A stretch of DNA of 64,000 bases from Lysobacteraceae bacterium (GCA_002995625.1 PVBP01000003.1:16923-80922), one strand, 5' to 3'. Numbered from the stretch's first letter, positions 9,082 to 19,318 are shown. Made by a program: numbers and translations. The notes: generated by a model from the letters alone, not told the origin.

Positions 9082-10500
9082 ATGCAAGACGCCCCGAAGA
9101 GCCCGACCCCCGGCACCGTGAACGCGCGGATCGCGCCGGTCACCGGCCTCAACCTGCTGTCGCGGCAGGAGGTGAGCCGATTGCGCGATGCGAGCGTCGG
9201 TGGGCTGCATCACCTGCTCAAGCGCTGCGCGCTGGCCGTGCTGACCGGCGGCGCCGACAGCGACGATCCGCGGGCGATGTTCGAGCGCTACCCGGAATTC
9301 GACATCCGCGTGGTCCAGCAGGATCGGGGCATCAAGCTCGAGCTGGTCGGCGCGCCGGCGCAGGCCTTCGTCGATGGCCGCATGATCCGCGGCGTCAACG
9401 AGCAGCTGTTCGCAGTCGTGCGCGACATCGTCTACGTCGCGACGCAGATCGAGGAAGGACGCTTCCGGCTCGAGGATTCCGAGGGCATCACCAACGCGGT
9501 GTTCGAGATCCTCCGCCACGCCGGCGTGCTGAAGCCGGACGTCGACCCGAACCTCGTGACCTGCTGGGGTGGCCACTCGATCGGGCGCGAGGAGTACGAC
9601 TACACCAAGCGCGTCGGCTACGAGCTCGGGCTGCGCGGGCTCGACATCTGCACCGGCTGCGGGCCCGGCGCGATGAAGGGACCGATGAAGGGCGCGACGA
9701 TCGGCCACGCGAAACAGCGGCGCCGGAACAACCGCTACATCGGGATCACCGAGCCCGGGATCATCGCCACCGAGTCGCCGAACCCGATCGTCAACAACCT
9801 CGTCATCATGCCGGACATCGAGAAGCGCCTCGAGGCCTTCGTCCGGACCGCGCACGCGATCATCGTGTTTCCGGGCGGGGTCGGCACGGCCGAGGAGATC
9901 CTGTACCTGCTCGGCATCCTGCTGCACCCTAGGAACTCCGGCGCGCCGTTCCCGCTGGTGTTCACCGGACCCCGGTCGTCGGCCGCCTACTTCGAGCAGA
10001 TCGACCGCTTCCTGCGGCTGGCGCTCGGTGATTCGGTGGGCAAGCGCTACCAGATCCTCGTCGAGGATCCGGTCGCCGTGGCGCGGGCCGTCGGTCGCGG
10101 CGTGCAGCAGGTCCGCGAGGACCGGATCCGCGACCAGGACGCGTTCTTCTTCAACTGGGGCCTCGAGATTCCGTACGCGCTGCAGCAGCCCTTCGTGCCG
10201 AGCCACGAGAACATGGCACGGCTCGATCTGCACGCGGGCCGACCCCCGCACGAGCTCGCCGCCGACCTGCGGCGGGCCTTTTCGGGGATCGTCGCCGGCA
10301 ACGTCAAGGAGGAGGGCATTCGCCGGATCGAACAGCATGGTCCGTTCGATCTGGCCGGTGATCCGGCGATCATGGAAGCCCTCGATGCGCTGCTCGCGGC
10401 GTTCGTCGACCAGCGCCGGATGAAGCTGCCGGGCTCGGAGTATCAGCCCTGCTACCGGATCCGATCGGGTCGAATCGGCGCGGCGGCGGGCGCGCTGTGA
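9082..10500 (+). CDS. ppnN: Pyrimidine/purine nucleotide 5'-monophosphate nucleosidase
   Basis: PpnN (formerly YgdH) cleaves nucleoside monophosphates to base and ribose 5-phosphate and is activated by (p)ppGpp in E. coli. The 472-residue product has the LOG-like core with the PGGVGTAEEILYLLGILL signature near residue 265 and GCGPGAMKGPMKGA near 195, preceded by the PpnN-specific N-terminal domain that begins NARIAPVTGLNLLS. Length agrees with the E. coli protein (about 454). An AAGGAC element lies about 9 bp before ATG 9082. The gene is monocistronic between the TonB receptor terminator and the pilin operon. Confidence 0.95.
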   Translation: MQDAPKSPTPGTVNARIAPVTGLNLLSRQEVSRLRDASVGGLHHLLKRCALAVLTGGADSDDPRAMFERYPEFDIRVVQQDRGIKLELVGAPAQAFVDGRMIRGVNEQLFAVVRDIVYVATQIEEGRFRLEDSEGITNAVFEILRHAGVLKPDVDPNLVTCWGGHSIGREEYDYTKRVGYELGLRGLDICTGCGPGAMKGPMKGATIGHAKQRRRNNRYIGITEPGIIATESPNPIVNNLVIMPDIEKRLEAFVRTAHAIIVFPGGVGTAEEILYLLGILLHPRNSGAPFPLVFTGPRSSAAYFEQIDRFLRLALGDSVGKRYQILVEDPVAVARAVGRGVQQVREDRIRDQDAFFFNWGLEIPYALQQPFVPSHENMARLDLHAGRPPHELAADLRRAFSGIVAGNVKEEGIRRIEQHGPFDLAGDPAIMEALDALLAAFVDQRRMKLPGSEYQPCYRIRSGRIGAAAGAL

Positions 10501-10615
10501 CGGGGCTCACGGTTCGCAGCCGGGCGGCCGAATCGCATGACCGTTCGTCAGTCGGACGGGACCGTCCGGCGCGACGACGCTGCAGGCGCCGAGCGACGCC
10601 CGATACCGTTTCGGC

Positions 10616-11206
10616 ATGAATCGGACCACCTCCATGTGCGTTTCCGCAAAGAGCCGTGCGCGTGGCGTCACGCTGATCGAACTGCTGATCACGCTGGCGG
10701 TGCTCGCGATCCTGGTCGCGATCGGCTTTCCGTCGATGCAGGAGGCCTTCCGGACGAATCGGGTCAGCGCCTTCAGCAACGACCTGCTGGCCGCCGCGGC
10801 GTACGCGCGCAGCGAGGCGATCCGCCGGACCGGTGAGGTCGCGATCTGCGCGAGCCCGGATCCGACCGCCGGCGGCTCGGACGCCGTGGCCGCGGCGGCG
10901 ACCTGCTCGGGGCTCGACTGGAGTCGCGGCTGGATCGTGTTCGTCGATGCCGATCGCGATGGCCAGCGCCAGCCGGGCGAGGAGGTTCTCCGGGTCGGCG
11001 AGCCGCACGGTTTCCTCAGCGCGCAGGGAAGCACGAGTTTCGTCCTCCGATACGACCGCCTTGGGCGCGCCGTCGGTCTTCCGGCCGCGCAGACCATCGA
11101 TGTGCGGTCGATTCCGTGCGAGGCCGGCCGCCCGGCACGTCGTCTCGTCGGCGTGTCGCTGATCGGCCGCGTCAGCGTCGATTCCACCATCCGGTTCTGC
11201 CCATGA
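10616..11206 (+). CDS. fimT: Type IV pilus minor pilin, GspH/FimT family
   Basis: A minor pilin that helps prime type IV pilus assembly in the inner membrane. The 196-residue product has a short leader ending in the PilD cleavage motif RG|VTLIELLITLAVLAILVA, with Glu5 present, a hydrophobic helix, and a GspH-like globular domain (GWIVFVDADRDG near 100) ending in a cysteine-containing tail. It is the first gene of the pilin operon, and its TGA overlaps the ATG of pilV. The start could also be ATG 10634; neither has a strong ribosome-binding site. Confidence 0.9.
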   Translation: MNRTTSMCVSAKSRARGVTLIELLITLAVLAILVAIGFPSMQEAFRTNRVSAFSNDLLAAAAYARSEAIRRTGEVAICASPDPTAGGSDAVAAAATCSGLDWSRGWIVFVDADRDGQRQPGEEVLRVGEPHGFLSAQGSTSFVLRYDRLGRAVGLPAAQTIDVRSIPCEAGRPARRLVGVSLIGRVSVDSTIRFCP

Positions 11207-11718
11207 CCGACCGCGTGCCATTCGTACCCCGCCATCATTCGGGCGTGACGCTGATCGAGGTCCTGGTCGCGGTCCTCGTGCTGTCGCTCGGGCTGCTCGG
11301 CTATGCAGCGCTGCTGGCGTTCTCGCTGAAGGCGAACCAGAGCGCCAACTTCCGCACCCAGGCGACCATCCTGGCGTACGAGGCCCTCGACGCGATCCGG
11401 GCGAACCGGGTCAACGCGCAGTTCTACCGTCGCGACTGGAACTGGAGCGCGCCGACCGCGACCGGCCCCGGCGCCGAGCAGGCGATCGCCGACATCACCG
11501 CGTGGACGCAGCGGCTCCGGATCCTGCCGGGCGGTCAGGGCCGGATCGAGCTGCTCGCGGCGCCGATCTTCCCGCCGGTCGGCTCCGGTCCGCCGCCACC
11601 GCCGCCGGCCGAGGCCGATCGCGGCGTGGTCGTCGTGACGGTGCGCTGGCAGGACGCGCGCTGGGAGGCCAATGCCGCTGACCAGCGGACCGAATTCCAG
11701 GTGAGGAGCCGGCTGTGA
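11203..11718 (+). CDS. pilV: Type IV pilus minor pilin PilV
   Basis: A minor pilin of 171 residues with the prepilin motif SG|VTLIEVLVAVLVLSLGLLGYA (Glu5 present), followed by the PilV-type LLAFSLKANQSANFRTQATILAYEALDAIRANR helix. A proline run (about residues 124-131) interrupts the globular domain. ATG 11203 overlaps the fimT stop (ATGA), and its own stop overlaps the GTG of pilW. It acts with PilW, PilX and PilE as the priming complex that presents PilY1 at the pilus tip (family knowledge). Confidence 0.93.
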   Translation: MTDRVPFVPRHHSGVTLIEVLVAVLVLSLGLLGYAALLAFSLKANQSANFRTQATILAYEALDAIRANRVNAQFYRRDWNWSAPTATGPGAEQAIADITAWTQRLRILPGGQGRIELLAAPIFPPVGSGPPPPPPAEADRGVVVVTVRWQDARWEANAADQRTEFQVRSRL

Positions 11719-12950
11719 TCGCCATGGCCTTCAGCCGCCGAGGGGCCAGGATCCGCGGCCTGTCGCTGATCGAACTGATGGTCGCCCTGACGCTGGGCAC
11801 GATCCTGATCCTCGGTCTCGTCCAGCTGTTCTCCGCGAGTCGCTCGGCCTTCCTTGCGTCCGAGGGGCTCTCGCGAGTCCAGGAAACCGGGCGTACGGCG
11901 ATCGAATGGATGCAGCGCGACCTGCGCATGGCCGGGCACATGGGCTGCGTGTCCGACCAGGCGATCTTTCTCGGCGCCAATCCGCGCTTTCAGAACCTGC
12001 TCGAGCAGTTGACGCCGACCGCCGTCCTGCCGCCATTCCTCTATCGCTTCGGTGTCGGCATCCAGGGCTTCGAGGCCACCGGCTCCGGGGTCGGCGCGAC
12101 GATCGATCGCAGCGCGGTCGAGAATCCGGCCGGGACCGGGTCGGCCGCGGGCTGGACGCCGGCGCTGCCCGCGGAACTCGCGCCGATCCTCGCCGGCGGC
12201 GTCGGCCAGGCCATCGCCGGGAGCGATGTCGTCGTCGTCCGCTACTTCAGCGCCGAGTCGCTGCCGGTCGAGATCGTGGTTCCCGGGAATCCGTCCGTCG
12301 TGCGCCTGCCGGCCGGAACCGCGGCGGCCAATCCGGATTTCTTCCGGGCCGGTGCGATCTACGGGCTCAACGACTGCATCCAGTCTGCGGTCTTCCAGCT
12401 CTCCGCCCAGGCCGGCGACGACCTGTCGGTCACCGCGACCGGACTCAATCGTCGTGTGTTCGGCGGCGCCGCGCAGTTCGCGCAGGGGGCAATGCTGTAC
12501 CGCGCCGAAGCGGTCGTGTACTACGTCGGCGTCGGCGCCAGTGGGCAGCCTTCGCTGTTCCGCTGGGTCGCGGAGCCGACCGGTGGCGCGCTCAACGCGC
12601 GGCGCGAGGAACTGCTCGAGGGCGTCGAGATGCTGCAGCTGCAGTTCGGGCTCGACACCGCGCCGGCGCTGGCGCTGCCCGACGGCACGATCGACGTCAT
12701 GCGGGTCGCGACGCCGATCAACCAGGCCGGCGCCGCGATCGCCGGCATGGGCGTCGAGGGACAGTGGCTCCGGTCCGGAACGGCCCGGGTGGGGCTGCTC
12801 GTCCGAAGTCCGGAGCGCGCGCAGTCGCCGGGCACGATCGGCGACGAGTACGTCGTCAACGGCACGATCGTGCGGGCCTTTCCCGACGGTCGCGTCCGCC
12901 AGGTCTACGAGACGACGATCGCGATGCGAAACCGCCTGTTTGGGAACTGA
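11715..12950 (+). CDS. pilW: Type IV pilus minor pilin PilW
   Basis: A 411-residue PilW-type minor pilin with the prepilin motif RG|LSLIELMVALTLGTILILGLVQLF (Glu5 present) and the GRTAIEWMQRDLRMAGHMGC segment characteristic of PilW. The start is taken as GTG 11715 because a GAGGAG element lies 6 bp upstream and the codon overlaps the pilV stop; ATG 11724 is a possible alternative. The long C-terminal domain is typical of the family. It is followed 3 bp later by pilX. Confidence 0.93.
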   Translation: MIAMAFSRRGARIRGLSLIELMVALTLGTILILGLVQLFSASRSAFLASEGLSRVQETGRTAIEWMQRDLRMAGHMGCVSDQAIFLGANPRFQNLLEQLTPTAVLPPFLYRFGVGIQGFEATGSGVGATIDRSAVENPAGTGSAAGWTPALPAELAPILAGGVGQAIAGSDVVVVRYFSAESLPVEIVVPGNPSVVRLPAGTAAANPDFFRAGAIYGLNDCIQSAVFQLSAQAGDDLSVTATGLNRRVFGGAAQFAQGAMLYRAEAVVYYVGVGASGQPSLFRWVAEPTGGALNARREELLEGVEMLQLQFGLDTAPALALPDGTIDVMRVATPINQAGAAIAGMGVEGQWLRSGTARVGLLVRSPERAQSPGTIGDEYVVNGTIVRAFPDGRVRQVYETTIAMRNRLFGN

Positions 12951-12953
12951 GCC

Positions 12954-13445
12954 ATGACGACCGCCCCGTGTTCGTTGAATGCGTCCCGCCAGCGCGGCGC
13001 CGCGCTGTTCGTGGGCCTGATCCTGCTGATCCTGCTCGCCCTGATCGGGCTGGCGTCGATGCAGTCGACGCTGCTGCAGGAACGGATGGCCGGCAACTTC
13101 CGGACGGTCAATCTCGCCTTCCAGAACGCGGAGGAAACCCTGCGCCTCGCCGAGGGCCGCATCCAGGCCAACGCCAACGCCAATCTCGCGTTCCAGCCCG
13201 ATCGGCAGGATTGCGCGCCGATCGACTATGGCACCTGGCTTCCGCCGATCGCCGGCGCGCCGTCGCCGGCACCGGCGACCCAGACGCAGAAGCTGGACCA
13301 GTGCATCGCGACCTGGACCGGCGGCGAGTTCGGCCAGCCCCGCAACGTGAAGGTCGACGACCTGTACCGCGTCAGCTCGTTCGCGCCGGATGCCGGCGGC
13401 TCGCGCGCGGCGTCGGCCGTGGTCGATTCGATCTACATCCCCTGA
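12954..13445 (+). CDS. pilX: Type IV pilus assembly protein PilX
   Basis: PilX-like minor pilin of 163 residues. Its N-terminus RQRGAALFVGLILLILLALIGLASMQ matches the PilX_N domain, which lacks the TLIE box and Glu5 seen in other pilins. The helix continues as LLQERMAGNFRTVNLAFQNAEETLRLAE. It lies between pilW and pilY1 with 3-bp and 31-bp spacers, as in other minor-pilin operons. The motif and position make the assignment secure. Confidence 0.92.
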   Translation: MTTAPCSLNASRQRGAALFVGLILLILLALIGLASMQSTLLQERMAGNFRTVNLAFQNAEETLRLAEGRIQANANANLAFQPDRQDCAPIDYGTWLPPIAGAPSPAPATQTQKLDQCIATWTGGEFGQPRNVKVDDLYRVSSFAPDAGGSRAASAVVDSIYIP

Positions 13446-13476
13446 GCCCTGTCCGCATCGCGCGGAGGACACCGAC

Positions 13477-16400
13477 ATGAGTTTGCGCAACGTCGCTCCA
13501 TTCGTCGCACTGGCCGCCGCGGTGTTCACCGCGGGCCTGCCGCCCGTCGCGCGCGCGCAGACGGCGCCGCTGCCGGTCTCGCAGCTGCCGCTGTTCGTGG
13601 CCTCGCCGGTCCCGCCGCTCAACATGCTGGTGATGGGCAAGGAGCACAAGAACTACTACGAGGCGTACAACGACGCCTCGGACCTGAACGGCGACGGCCA
13701 GCTCGACATCGGCTACAAGCCCGACGTGATCGACTACTTCGGCTACTTCAACAGCCGGGTCTGCTACAACTGGTCGGCGACCAACAACCGCTTCGAGCCC
13801 GCGAGCGTGGCCGGCGGATCCAACGGCAAGCAGTGCTCTGGCCAGTGGAGCGGCGATTTCCTCAACTACCTCACGACTTCGCGCATGGACGCCCTGCGCA
13901 AGGTGCTGTATGGCGGCTTCCGCGCGCAGGACACCGCGACCGACACGACGCTCCAGGGCGCCTTCTTCCCGCAGGACGCGCACAGCTGGGGCAAGGAGTA
14001 CCGCGGTCGCGACATCGAGGGCTACGACATCGCGCGGTATGCGCCGCTCGGCGAGCCTCTTTTCAACGGGATCCACCTGTTCGCGGTGACGACGACGACC
14101 GGCAACCACCGGACCTTCGACGAGGGGTATGAAGCTCCGCTGTTCCGCGTGATGCAGAATTCGCCGTTCCGGATCTGGAACTGGCTGTCGATCGAAGGCC
14201 CGGTGGCGGGAAACCGGTGCTTCAACACCATCAACCAGCGAGTCGACTGCCTGGCAGGCGGGCTGCTTCCGCCGCACCCCGGGCATCCGGCCGACCGCGT
14301 GGCCTTCGATGCGATGGAAGCGACCTACGCGACGCCGCCGAACCAGTATGGCGCGAACTTCGGTCGCAATGCGATGGCGTGCCCCACCGACTGGTCGGCC
14401 GTGCCTCCCGCCGCGAACTGCAACCCGCGCACGACGGATCCGGATGACAACTACCTCAGCATCCATACCGGCACCTTCCAGCTGAACGCCACGCACGGCG
14501 GGGGCAACTACCAGTTCCGCATCAACGGTCGGCATGCGATCGACCTCGAGATCCGGGCCAATGGTCCCACCGGCGCGCTGGTTGCCCAGGCGGGCTGTTA
14601 CGGGGACTACAGCTTCGGCGGCTGCGCAGGCGGCGAGGTCACGCCCGTGGTCGCTCTCACGGCGGGCACCATCTACTGGTTCAAGCTGCGGCACGAGACG
14701 ACGACCGGGGACGATGCCTATCGGTTGGAGGTTCGCAAGACCAGCGGCCCGACCTCAGGGAATGGCGCGCAGTTCGACTGGCGAACGCTCGAGACCAACA
14801 CCAGAAACCCGTCCAACAACTTCGTGTCGCGCGGCTCGAACGCGATCACCTCCCAGTACTTCAATCTTCGACCGACCCAGACGCTCGCAACGCGGCAGGA
14901 TTACCGCGTACGCGTCCAGGTCTGTCCGGGTGGCGCCGCGGCTGCGGCCCTGCGCGATGACACCTGCAAGCAGTACCCGAACGGGACCTGGAAGCCAACC
15001 GGCCTGCTGCACGACTTCGGCGAGCCGGGCCGCATGTACTTCGGCCTGATCACCGGTTCGCAGCGCAACAATCTCGAAGGCGGCGTGCTGCGTCGCAACA
15101 TCTCCGACTTCGCGAGCGAGATCGTGCCGGAGACGGGTCAGTTCCGGACCAACTTCAACGGCATCGCCCGCACGCTCGACCGCTTCCGGATGATCGGCGG
15201 TGGCTACGGCGGCCAGGCTGCGAACTTCGACAACCTCAATTCCGACGTCAACTGGGCGTGGGGCGCGGGCACCGGCAACTGCCCGTCGATCGGCGGACGG
15301 CCAATCAACAACGGCGAGTGCCGGATGTGGGGCAACCCGATCGGCGAGATGATGTACGAGGCGCTGCGCTATTTCGCTGGCGCCGCGACGCCGACGACCC
15401 GATTCGCGACCGGCGGGGCCACCCAGGGCGTGAACGAAGAGGCCACGATGGGGCTCACGACCGAAACCTGGCGTGATCCCTACGCTCCGATCGCGAGCAA
15501 CGGACTCGGCTATCCGGAATGCGCGGTGCCGGTGCAGACCGTCATCAGCGACATCAATCCGAGCTACGACTCGGATCTTCCCGGCAGCCCGTTCACCGGT
15601 GCCGTGACGACCGTCAACAACACCCCGGCGACGATCAGCGCGTTCAACATGGCGACGGTCGGCCAGGAGATCTGGAACCTCGAGTTCGGGGCCGGCGCGC
15701 GCGACGTCTTCATCGGCGACTCGAACAACACGGTCGACAACGCGCCGACCGTCAAGTCGGTGTCGAGCCTCGGCAACATCCGCGGGCTCTCGCCCGAGGA
15801 GCCGACCAAGCAGGGCAGCTACTCGGCCGCGGCGGTCGCGCGCTTCGGGTTCCGGACCGACATCCACCCGGCAGCCGACCAGCAGAACCTGCGCACCTTC
15901 TCGGTGGCGCTGTCGTCTCCGCTGCCGCGGATCGAGATCCCGATCCGCAACACCGGGCGGCAGGTGACGCTGATCCCGTTCGGCCTCACGGTTTCCGGCA
16001 CGTTCGGTGGCGACCCGCGCAAGCCGGTCAACACGATCGTCGATTTCTACGTGCAGGAAATCGTCAACTTCCCGGGCCAGCCCTTCAATGCAACGATCAA
16101 TGGCGGGCGGCCGTATGCCGTCTTCCGGATCAACTACGAGGACGTCGAGCAGGGCAACGACCACGACATGGACGCGATCGTCCGCTACGAGGTCCAGCTG
16201 AATGCCGACGACACCGTGACCGTGCGGCTCGACAGCGAGTACGCGGCGGGCAGCGCGAACCAGAACCTCGGCTACGTGATCTCGGGCACGACGCGCGACG
16301 GCGTCTATCTCGAAGTCCGCGACCGCGACAGCGCGCAGGCGACTTCGGTGTACCGGCTCAACACGCCCGCCGGGCTCTGGGCCGGCGACTGCGACGTGGC

Positions 16401-18780
16401 GACGCCGCCGGCCGCTTGCGGAACCGGCCTCACCTTCACCAACACCCGAACGTTTACCCCGGCAGCGGCGGGCACGACCGCGCTCCAGCTCAAGGATCCG
16501 CTGTGGTTCGCCGCCAAGTACGGCGGCTTCAAGGACAGCAACAACAATGGCGACCCGGACATCATCACCGAGTGGGACGCTGACCTGGACGGCGTGCCGG
16601 ACAACTATTTCCTTGTCACCAATGCGCTGAACCTGCGCGAGCAGCTCGGCCGCGCGTTCCTCGCGATCGAGCGGCTGGCCCAGCCGTCGGGTGGCATCAA
16701 TGTCTCCGGCGTGCGCGTCGACGCGGGGTCCCTCAGCTACATCCCGCGCTACACGCTCGGCGAGTGGTCGGGCGACCTGCAGGCGTTCCGGATCCGGCCG
16801 GACGGAAGCCTCGGGCTCAACGTGTGGCGTGCGTCCGATCGACTGCCGGCGCCTGCCGCGCGCAACCTGATCGCGGCCGTGCGCAGCGGGCCGGCTGCCG
16901 GCGTCCCGCTGCCGCCGCTCGTCCCGACCGCGACCAACCTGCAGGCCGCCGAGTTCACCGTTGCTGGCCTCGGCGCGGGGGCGGCCGGGCTGATCGGCGT
17001 CACGCCGGCCCAGCTGACCGGCGAGTTCGCGCCGCGCACGGTCGGCGACCTCATCGCATACCTGCGCGGTGATGCCAGCTTCGAGGCCGACACCACCGGC
17101 ACGCCGGGCCGGCCGTTCCGGCCGCGGCCGACGACGAAGATCGGGGACATCATCTCCTCGGAGCCCGAGCTGTTCGATCCGCGCTCCGATTTCGGGTACG
17201 GGATCGCCAATCCGGCGATCAACGGATCCGGCAACGCGTACCGGGACTTCCTCGCGGTCAAGCGCAATGCGACGCCGACGATCTTCGTCGGCGCGAACGC
17301 CGGCATCCTGCACGGATTCGATGCGCGCGACGGCGCGACCGGCGGTCGCGAGCTGCTGGGCTTCATTCCGCAGTCGGCCTTGCGGAACATGGGCCGGCTG
17401 GCGAGCCAGAATTACGTCCATCAGTACTACGTCGACGGCTCGATGCGGATCGGCGACGCGTATCTCAATGGTGCCTGGAAGAGCGTGCTGGTCGGCTCCG
17501 TCGGTGCCGGCGGGCGCTCGGTGTTCGCGCTCGACGTGACCAATCCGGGCACCTTCGGCACTGCCAACGTGCTGTGGGAGATCAACGAGTTGTTCGACCC
17601 CGACATGGGCACCGCGATCGGACGACCGTCGATCGCGCTGCTGCCGGGCAATCGCTGGGTCGCGATCTTCGGCAACGGCGTCAACAGCGCCAGCAATCGC
17701 GCGATGCTGTTCGTGGTCGACCTCGCGACCGGCGCGATCCTGCGCAAAATCGACACCGGATTCGGGTCGGCGAGCCAGGCCAACGGCATGACCAGCGTCG
17801 TCGTCACCGACGTGGACCGCGATGGCGTCGCGGACACCGTCTATGGAGCCGACTTCCAGGGCAACGTCTGGAAGTTCAACCTGAATTCGAACCTTCCGAC
17901 CGCGTGGAACTCGGCCTACCTGACCGGCGCAACGCCGCGCCCGCTGTTCGTGGCGCGTGATCCGAACGGCGTTCGCCAGCCGATCACCGGCAGCCTAAAC
18001 GTGTCCTCGGGGCCGCTGCCGGGCACGCAGCTGGTGTTCTTCGGCACCGGCAGCTACTTCCTCGTCAACGACAACGTGGTGCCTTCGAATCCTCAGATCC
18101 AGACGGTCTACACGATCTACGACAACGGGACTCCGGTCGCCGATCCGCCCTCCGGCCGCACGTCGGCACTGGTCCAGCAGCGGATCGTGTCGCAGCAGGG
18201 CACCGGCGCGAGCCAGAGCCGCACGACCACGGCCAATCCGGTCGATTACACGACCCGGCGTGGCTGGTTCCTCGATCTGGCGCTGCAACCGACCGCCGGC
18301 GGATCCTACACCGCCCTTGGCGAGCGGTTCCTGGGGCGTCCGCTCGTCTCGGCCGGGCGGGTGTTCTTCCCGACCTTCCGCCCGACCGGTGGCGTGTGCC
18401 GACCGGCCGGCGAGAACTGGCTGCTCGGGCTCAACGCGCTGTCCGGTGCCAATGAGCTCAGCTCGGTCGAGATCGGCACCACGGGCGGGTCGAATCCGTG
18501 CACCGGTGGCAACTGCGGCGGCGTGTTCCTCATCCAGGGTCCCCCGGTGAAGTCGCTCGCGGTCGTGATCCCGCAGCCGGGCTGCATCCCCGGCGTCGAC
18601 ATCGGTTGCCCCCCGGTCGAACCGGTCTGCAACCCGGGCGATCCGGTGTGCACGCAGGATCCGCTGACTCCGGTGCAGCCGAGCCGGTGCTCGCTGGTCG
18701 TGGTGCCGCCATCCGAACTCGTGACTGGTATCGTGCTGCCGCGTCCGTGTGGGCGCGTCTCGTGGCGGCAGATCCAGTAG
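13477..18780 (+). CDS. pilY1: Type IV pilus tip adhesin/assembly protein PilY1
   Basis: A very large (1,767 residues) PilC/PilY1-family protein, exported by a signal peptide (about 1-28, ending ARAQ) and thought to cap the pilus tip and control retraction. The N-terminal domain contains MGKEHKNYYEAYNDASDLNGDGQLDIGYKP instead of a von Willebrand MIDAS motif. A beta-rich insert around residues 325-430 looks like a PA14/fibro-slime-type sandwich. The C-terminal half is the PilY1 beta-propeller, with the calcium loop DVDRDGVADTVYGADFQG near residue 1447. ATG 13477 follows a GGAGG element. It is co-transcribed with the minor pilins. Confidence 0.93.
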   Translation: MSLRNVAPFVALAAAVFTAGLPPVARAQTAPLPVSQLPLFVASPVPPLNMLVMGKEHKNYYEAYNDASDLNGDGQLDIGYKPDVIDYFGYFNSRVCYNWSATNNRFEPASVAGGSNGKQCSGQWSGDFLNYLTTSRMDALRKVLYGGFRAQDTATDTTLQGAFFPQDAHSWGKEYRGRDIEGYDIARYAPLGEPLFNGIHLFAVTTTTGNHRTFDEGYEAPLFRVMQNSPFRIWNWLSIEGPVAGNRCFNTINQRVDCLAGGLLPPHPGHPADRVAFDAMEATYATPPNQYGANFGRNAMACPTDWSAVPPAANCNPRTTDPDDNYLSIHTGTFQLNATHGGGNYQFRINGRHAIDLEIRANGPTGALVAQAGCYGDYSFGGCAGGEVTPVVALTAGTIYWFKLRHETTTGDDAYRLEVRKTSGPTSGNGAQFDWRTLETNTRNPSNNFVSRGSNAITSQYFNLRPTQTLATRQDYRVRVQVCPGGAAAAALRDDTCKQYPNGTWKPTGLLHDFGEPGRMYFGLITGSQRNNLEGGVLRRNISDFASEIVPETGQFRTNFNGIARTLDRFRMIGGGYGGQAANFDNLNSDVNWAWGAGTGNCPSIGGRPINNGECRMWGNPIGEMMYEALRYFAGAATPTTRFATGGATQGVNEEATMGLTTETWRDPYAPIASNGLGYPECAVPVQTVISDINPSYDSDLPGSPFTGAVTTVNNTPATISAFNMATVGQEIWNLEFGAGARDVFIGDSNNTVDNAPTVKSVSSLGNIRGLSPEEPTKQGSYSAAAVARFGFRTDIHPAADQQNLRTFSVALSSPLPRIEIPIRNTGRQVTLIPFGLTVSGTFGGDPRKPVNTIVDFYVQEIVNFPGQPFNATINGGRPYAVFRINYEDVEQGNDHDMDAIVRYEVQLNADDTVTVRLDSEYAAGSANQNLGYVISGTTRDGVYLEVRDRDSAQATSVYRLNTPAGLWAGDCDVATPPAACGTGLTFTNTRTFTPAAAGTTALQLKDPLWFAAKYGGFKDSNNNGDPDIITEWDADLDGVPDNYFLVTNALNLREQLGRAFLAIERLAQPSGGINVSGVRVDAGSLSYIPRYTLGEWSGDLQAFRIRPDGSLGLNVWRASDRLPAPAARNLIAAVRSGPAAGVPLPPLVPTATNLQAAEFTVAGLGAGAAGLIGVTPAQLTGEFAPRTVGDLIAYLRGDASFEADTTGTPGRPFRPRPTTKIGDIISSEPELFDPRSDFGYGIANPAINGSGNAYRDFLAVKRNATPTIFVGANAGILHGFDARDGATGGRELLGFIPQSALRNMGRLASQNYVHQYYVDGSMRIGDAYLNGAWKSVLVGSVGAGGRSVFALDVTNPGTFGTANVLWEINELFDPDMGTAIGRPSIALLPGNRWVAIFGNGVNSASNRAMLFVVDLATGAILRKIDTGFGSASQANGMTSVVVTDVDRDGVADTVYGADFQGNVWKFNLNSNLPTAWNSAYLTGATPRPLFVARDPNGVRQPITGSLNVSSGPLPGTQLVFFGTGSYFLVNDNVVPSNPQIQTVYTIYDNGTPVADPPSGRTSALVQQRIVSQQGTGASQSRTTTANPVDYTTRRGWFLDLALQPTAGGSYTALGERFLGRPLVSAGRVFFPTFRPTGGVCRPAGENWLLGLNALSGANELSSVEIGTTGGSNPCTGGNCGGVFLIQGPPVKSLAVVIPQPGCIPGVDIGCPPVEPVCNPGDPVCTQDPLTPVQPSRCSLVVVPPSELVTGIVLPRPCGRVSWRQIQ

Positions 18781-18834
18781 CGGTCCGCACGGGGAAGGCC
18801 CAACATGCTGATCGAATCGCAAGCGAGGAGTCCC

Positions 18835-19251
18835 ATGAAGCGCAGGCAGGCACGCGGCTTCACACTCATCGAACTGCTGATCGTCATCGCGATCGTCGGC
18901 ATCCTGGCCGCGATCGCGATTCCGTCGTACAACGACAGCATCCGCAAGAACCGGCGCGCGCAGGCCAAGGCGGACATGGTCGAGACGATCCAGGCCCTCG
19001 AACGCTGCTTCACCAACCGGAGCACGTACGTCGGCTGTTTCCCGGGCGATGTGCTGCCAGCCGCGCTCGCCCGCTCGCCGCGCACTGGCAACGCGATCCA
19101 CTACGACCTCGACCTGCCGGTGCTGACCGCGGCCGACTACGCGATCCGCGCGGTCCCGAGGGGTGACCAGGCCGCGGACGTCTGTGCCACGCTGACGATC
19201 CGCCAGAACGGCGTCCGCACGACGTCCAGCGGCAGGACGGACTGCTGGTGA
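18835..19251 (+). CDS. pilE: Type IV pilin PilE/ComP-like
   Basis: A pilin of 138 residues with leader [41 protein letters not shown], a textbook prepilin peptidase site with Glu5. ATG 18835 is preferred over 18805 because GAGGAG lies 5 bp upstream and it yields the usual short leader. The C-terminal domain carries a cysteine pair (in VCATLTI and the final CW) that would form the D-loop disulfide. It is the last gene of the minor-pilin operon, as PilE is in Pseudomonas-type clusters. Confidence 0.93.
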   Translation: MKRRQARGFTLIELLIVIAIVGILAAIAIPSYNDSIRKNRRAQAKADMVETIQALERCFTNRSTYVGCFPGDVLPAALARSPRTGNAIHYDLDLPVLTAADYAIRAVPRGDQAADVCATLTIRQNGVRTTSSGRTDCW

Positions 19252-19271
19252 CGGCGCCGGCCGGAGGTGTC

Positions 19272-19302
19272 TTGACGCCTTCGATGGGGGCCGGCACCAT
19301 AT
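19272..19302 (+). promoter_or_regulatory. Probable sigma-70 promoter of tRNA-Asn
   Basis: TTGACG at 19272-19277 is followed after 17-19 bp by CACCAT/CCATAT, ending 17-19 bp before the tRNA. The promoter stays with the intact tRNA copy on the left side of the integrated element. Confidence 0.5.
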
Positions 19303-19318
19303 GCGGCTTCGTGAGCGT

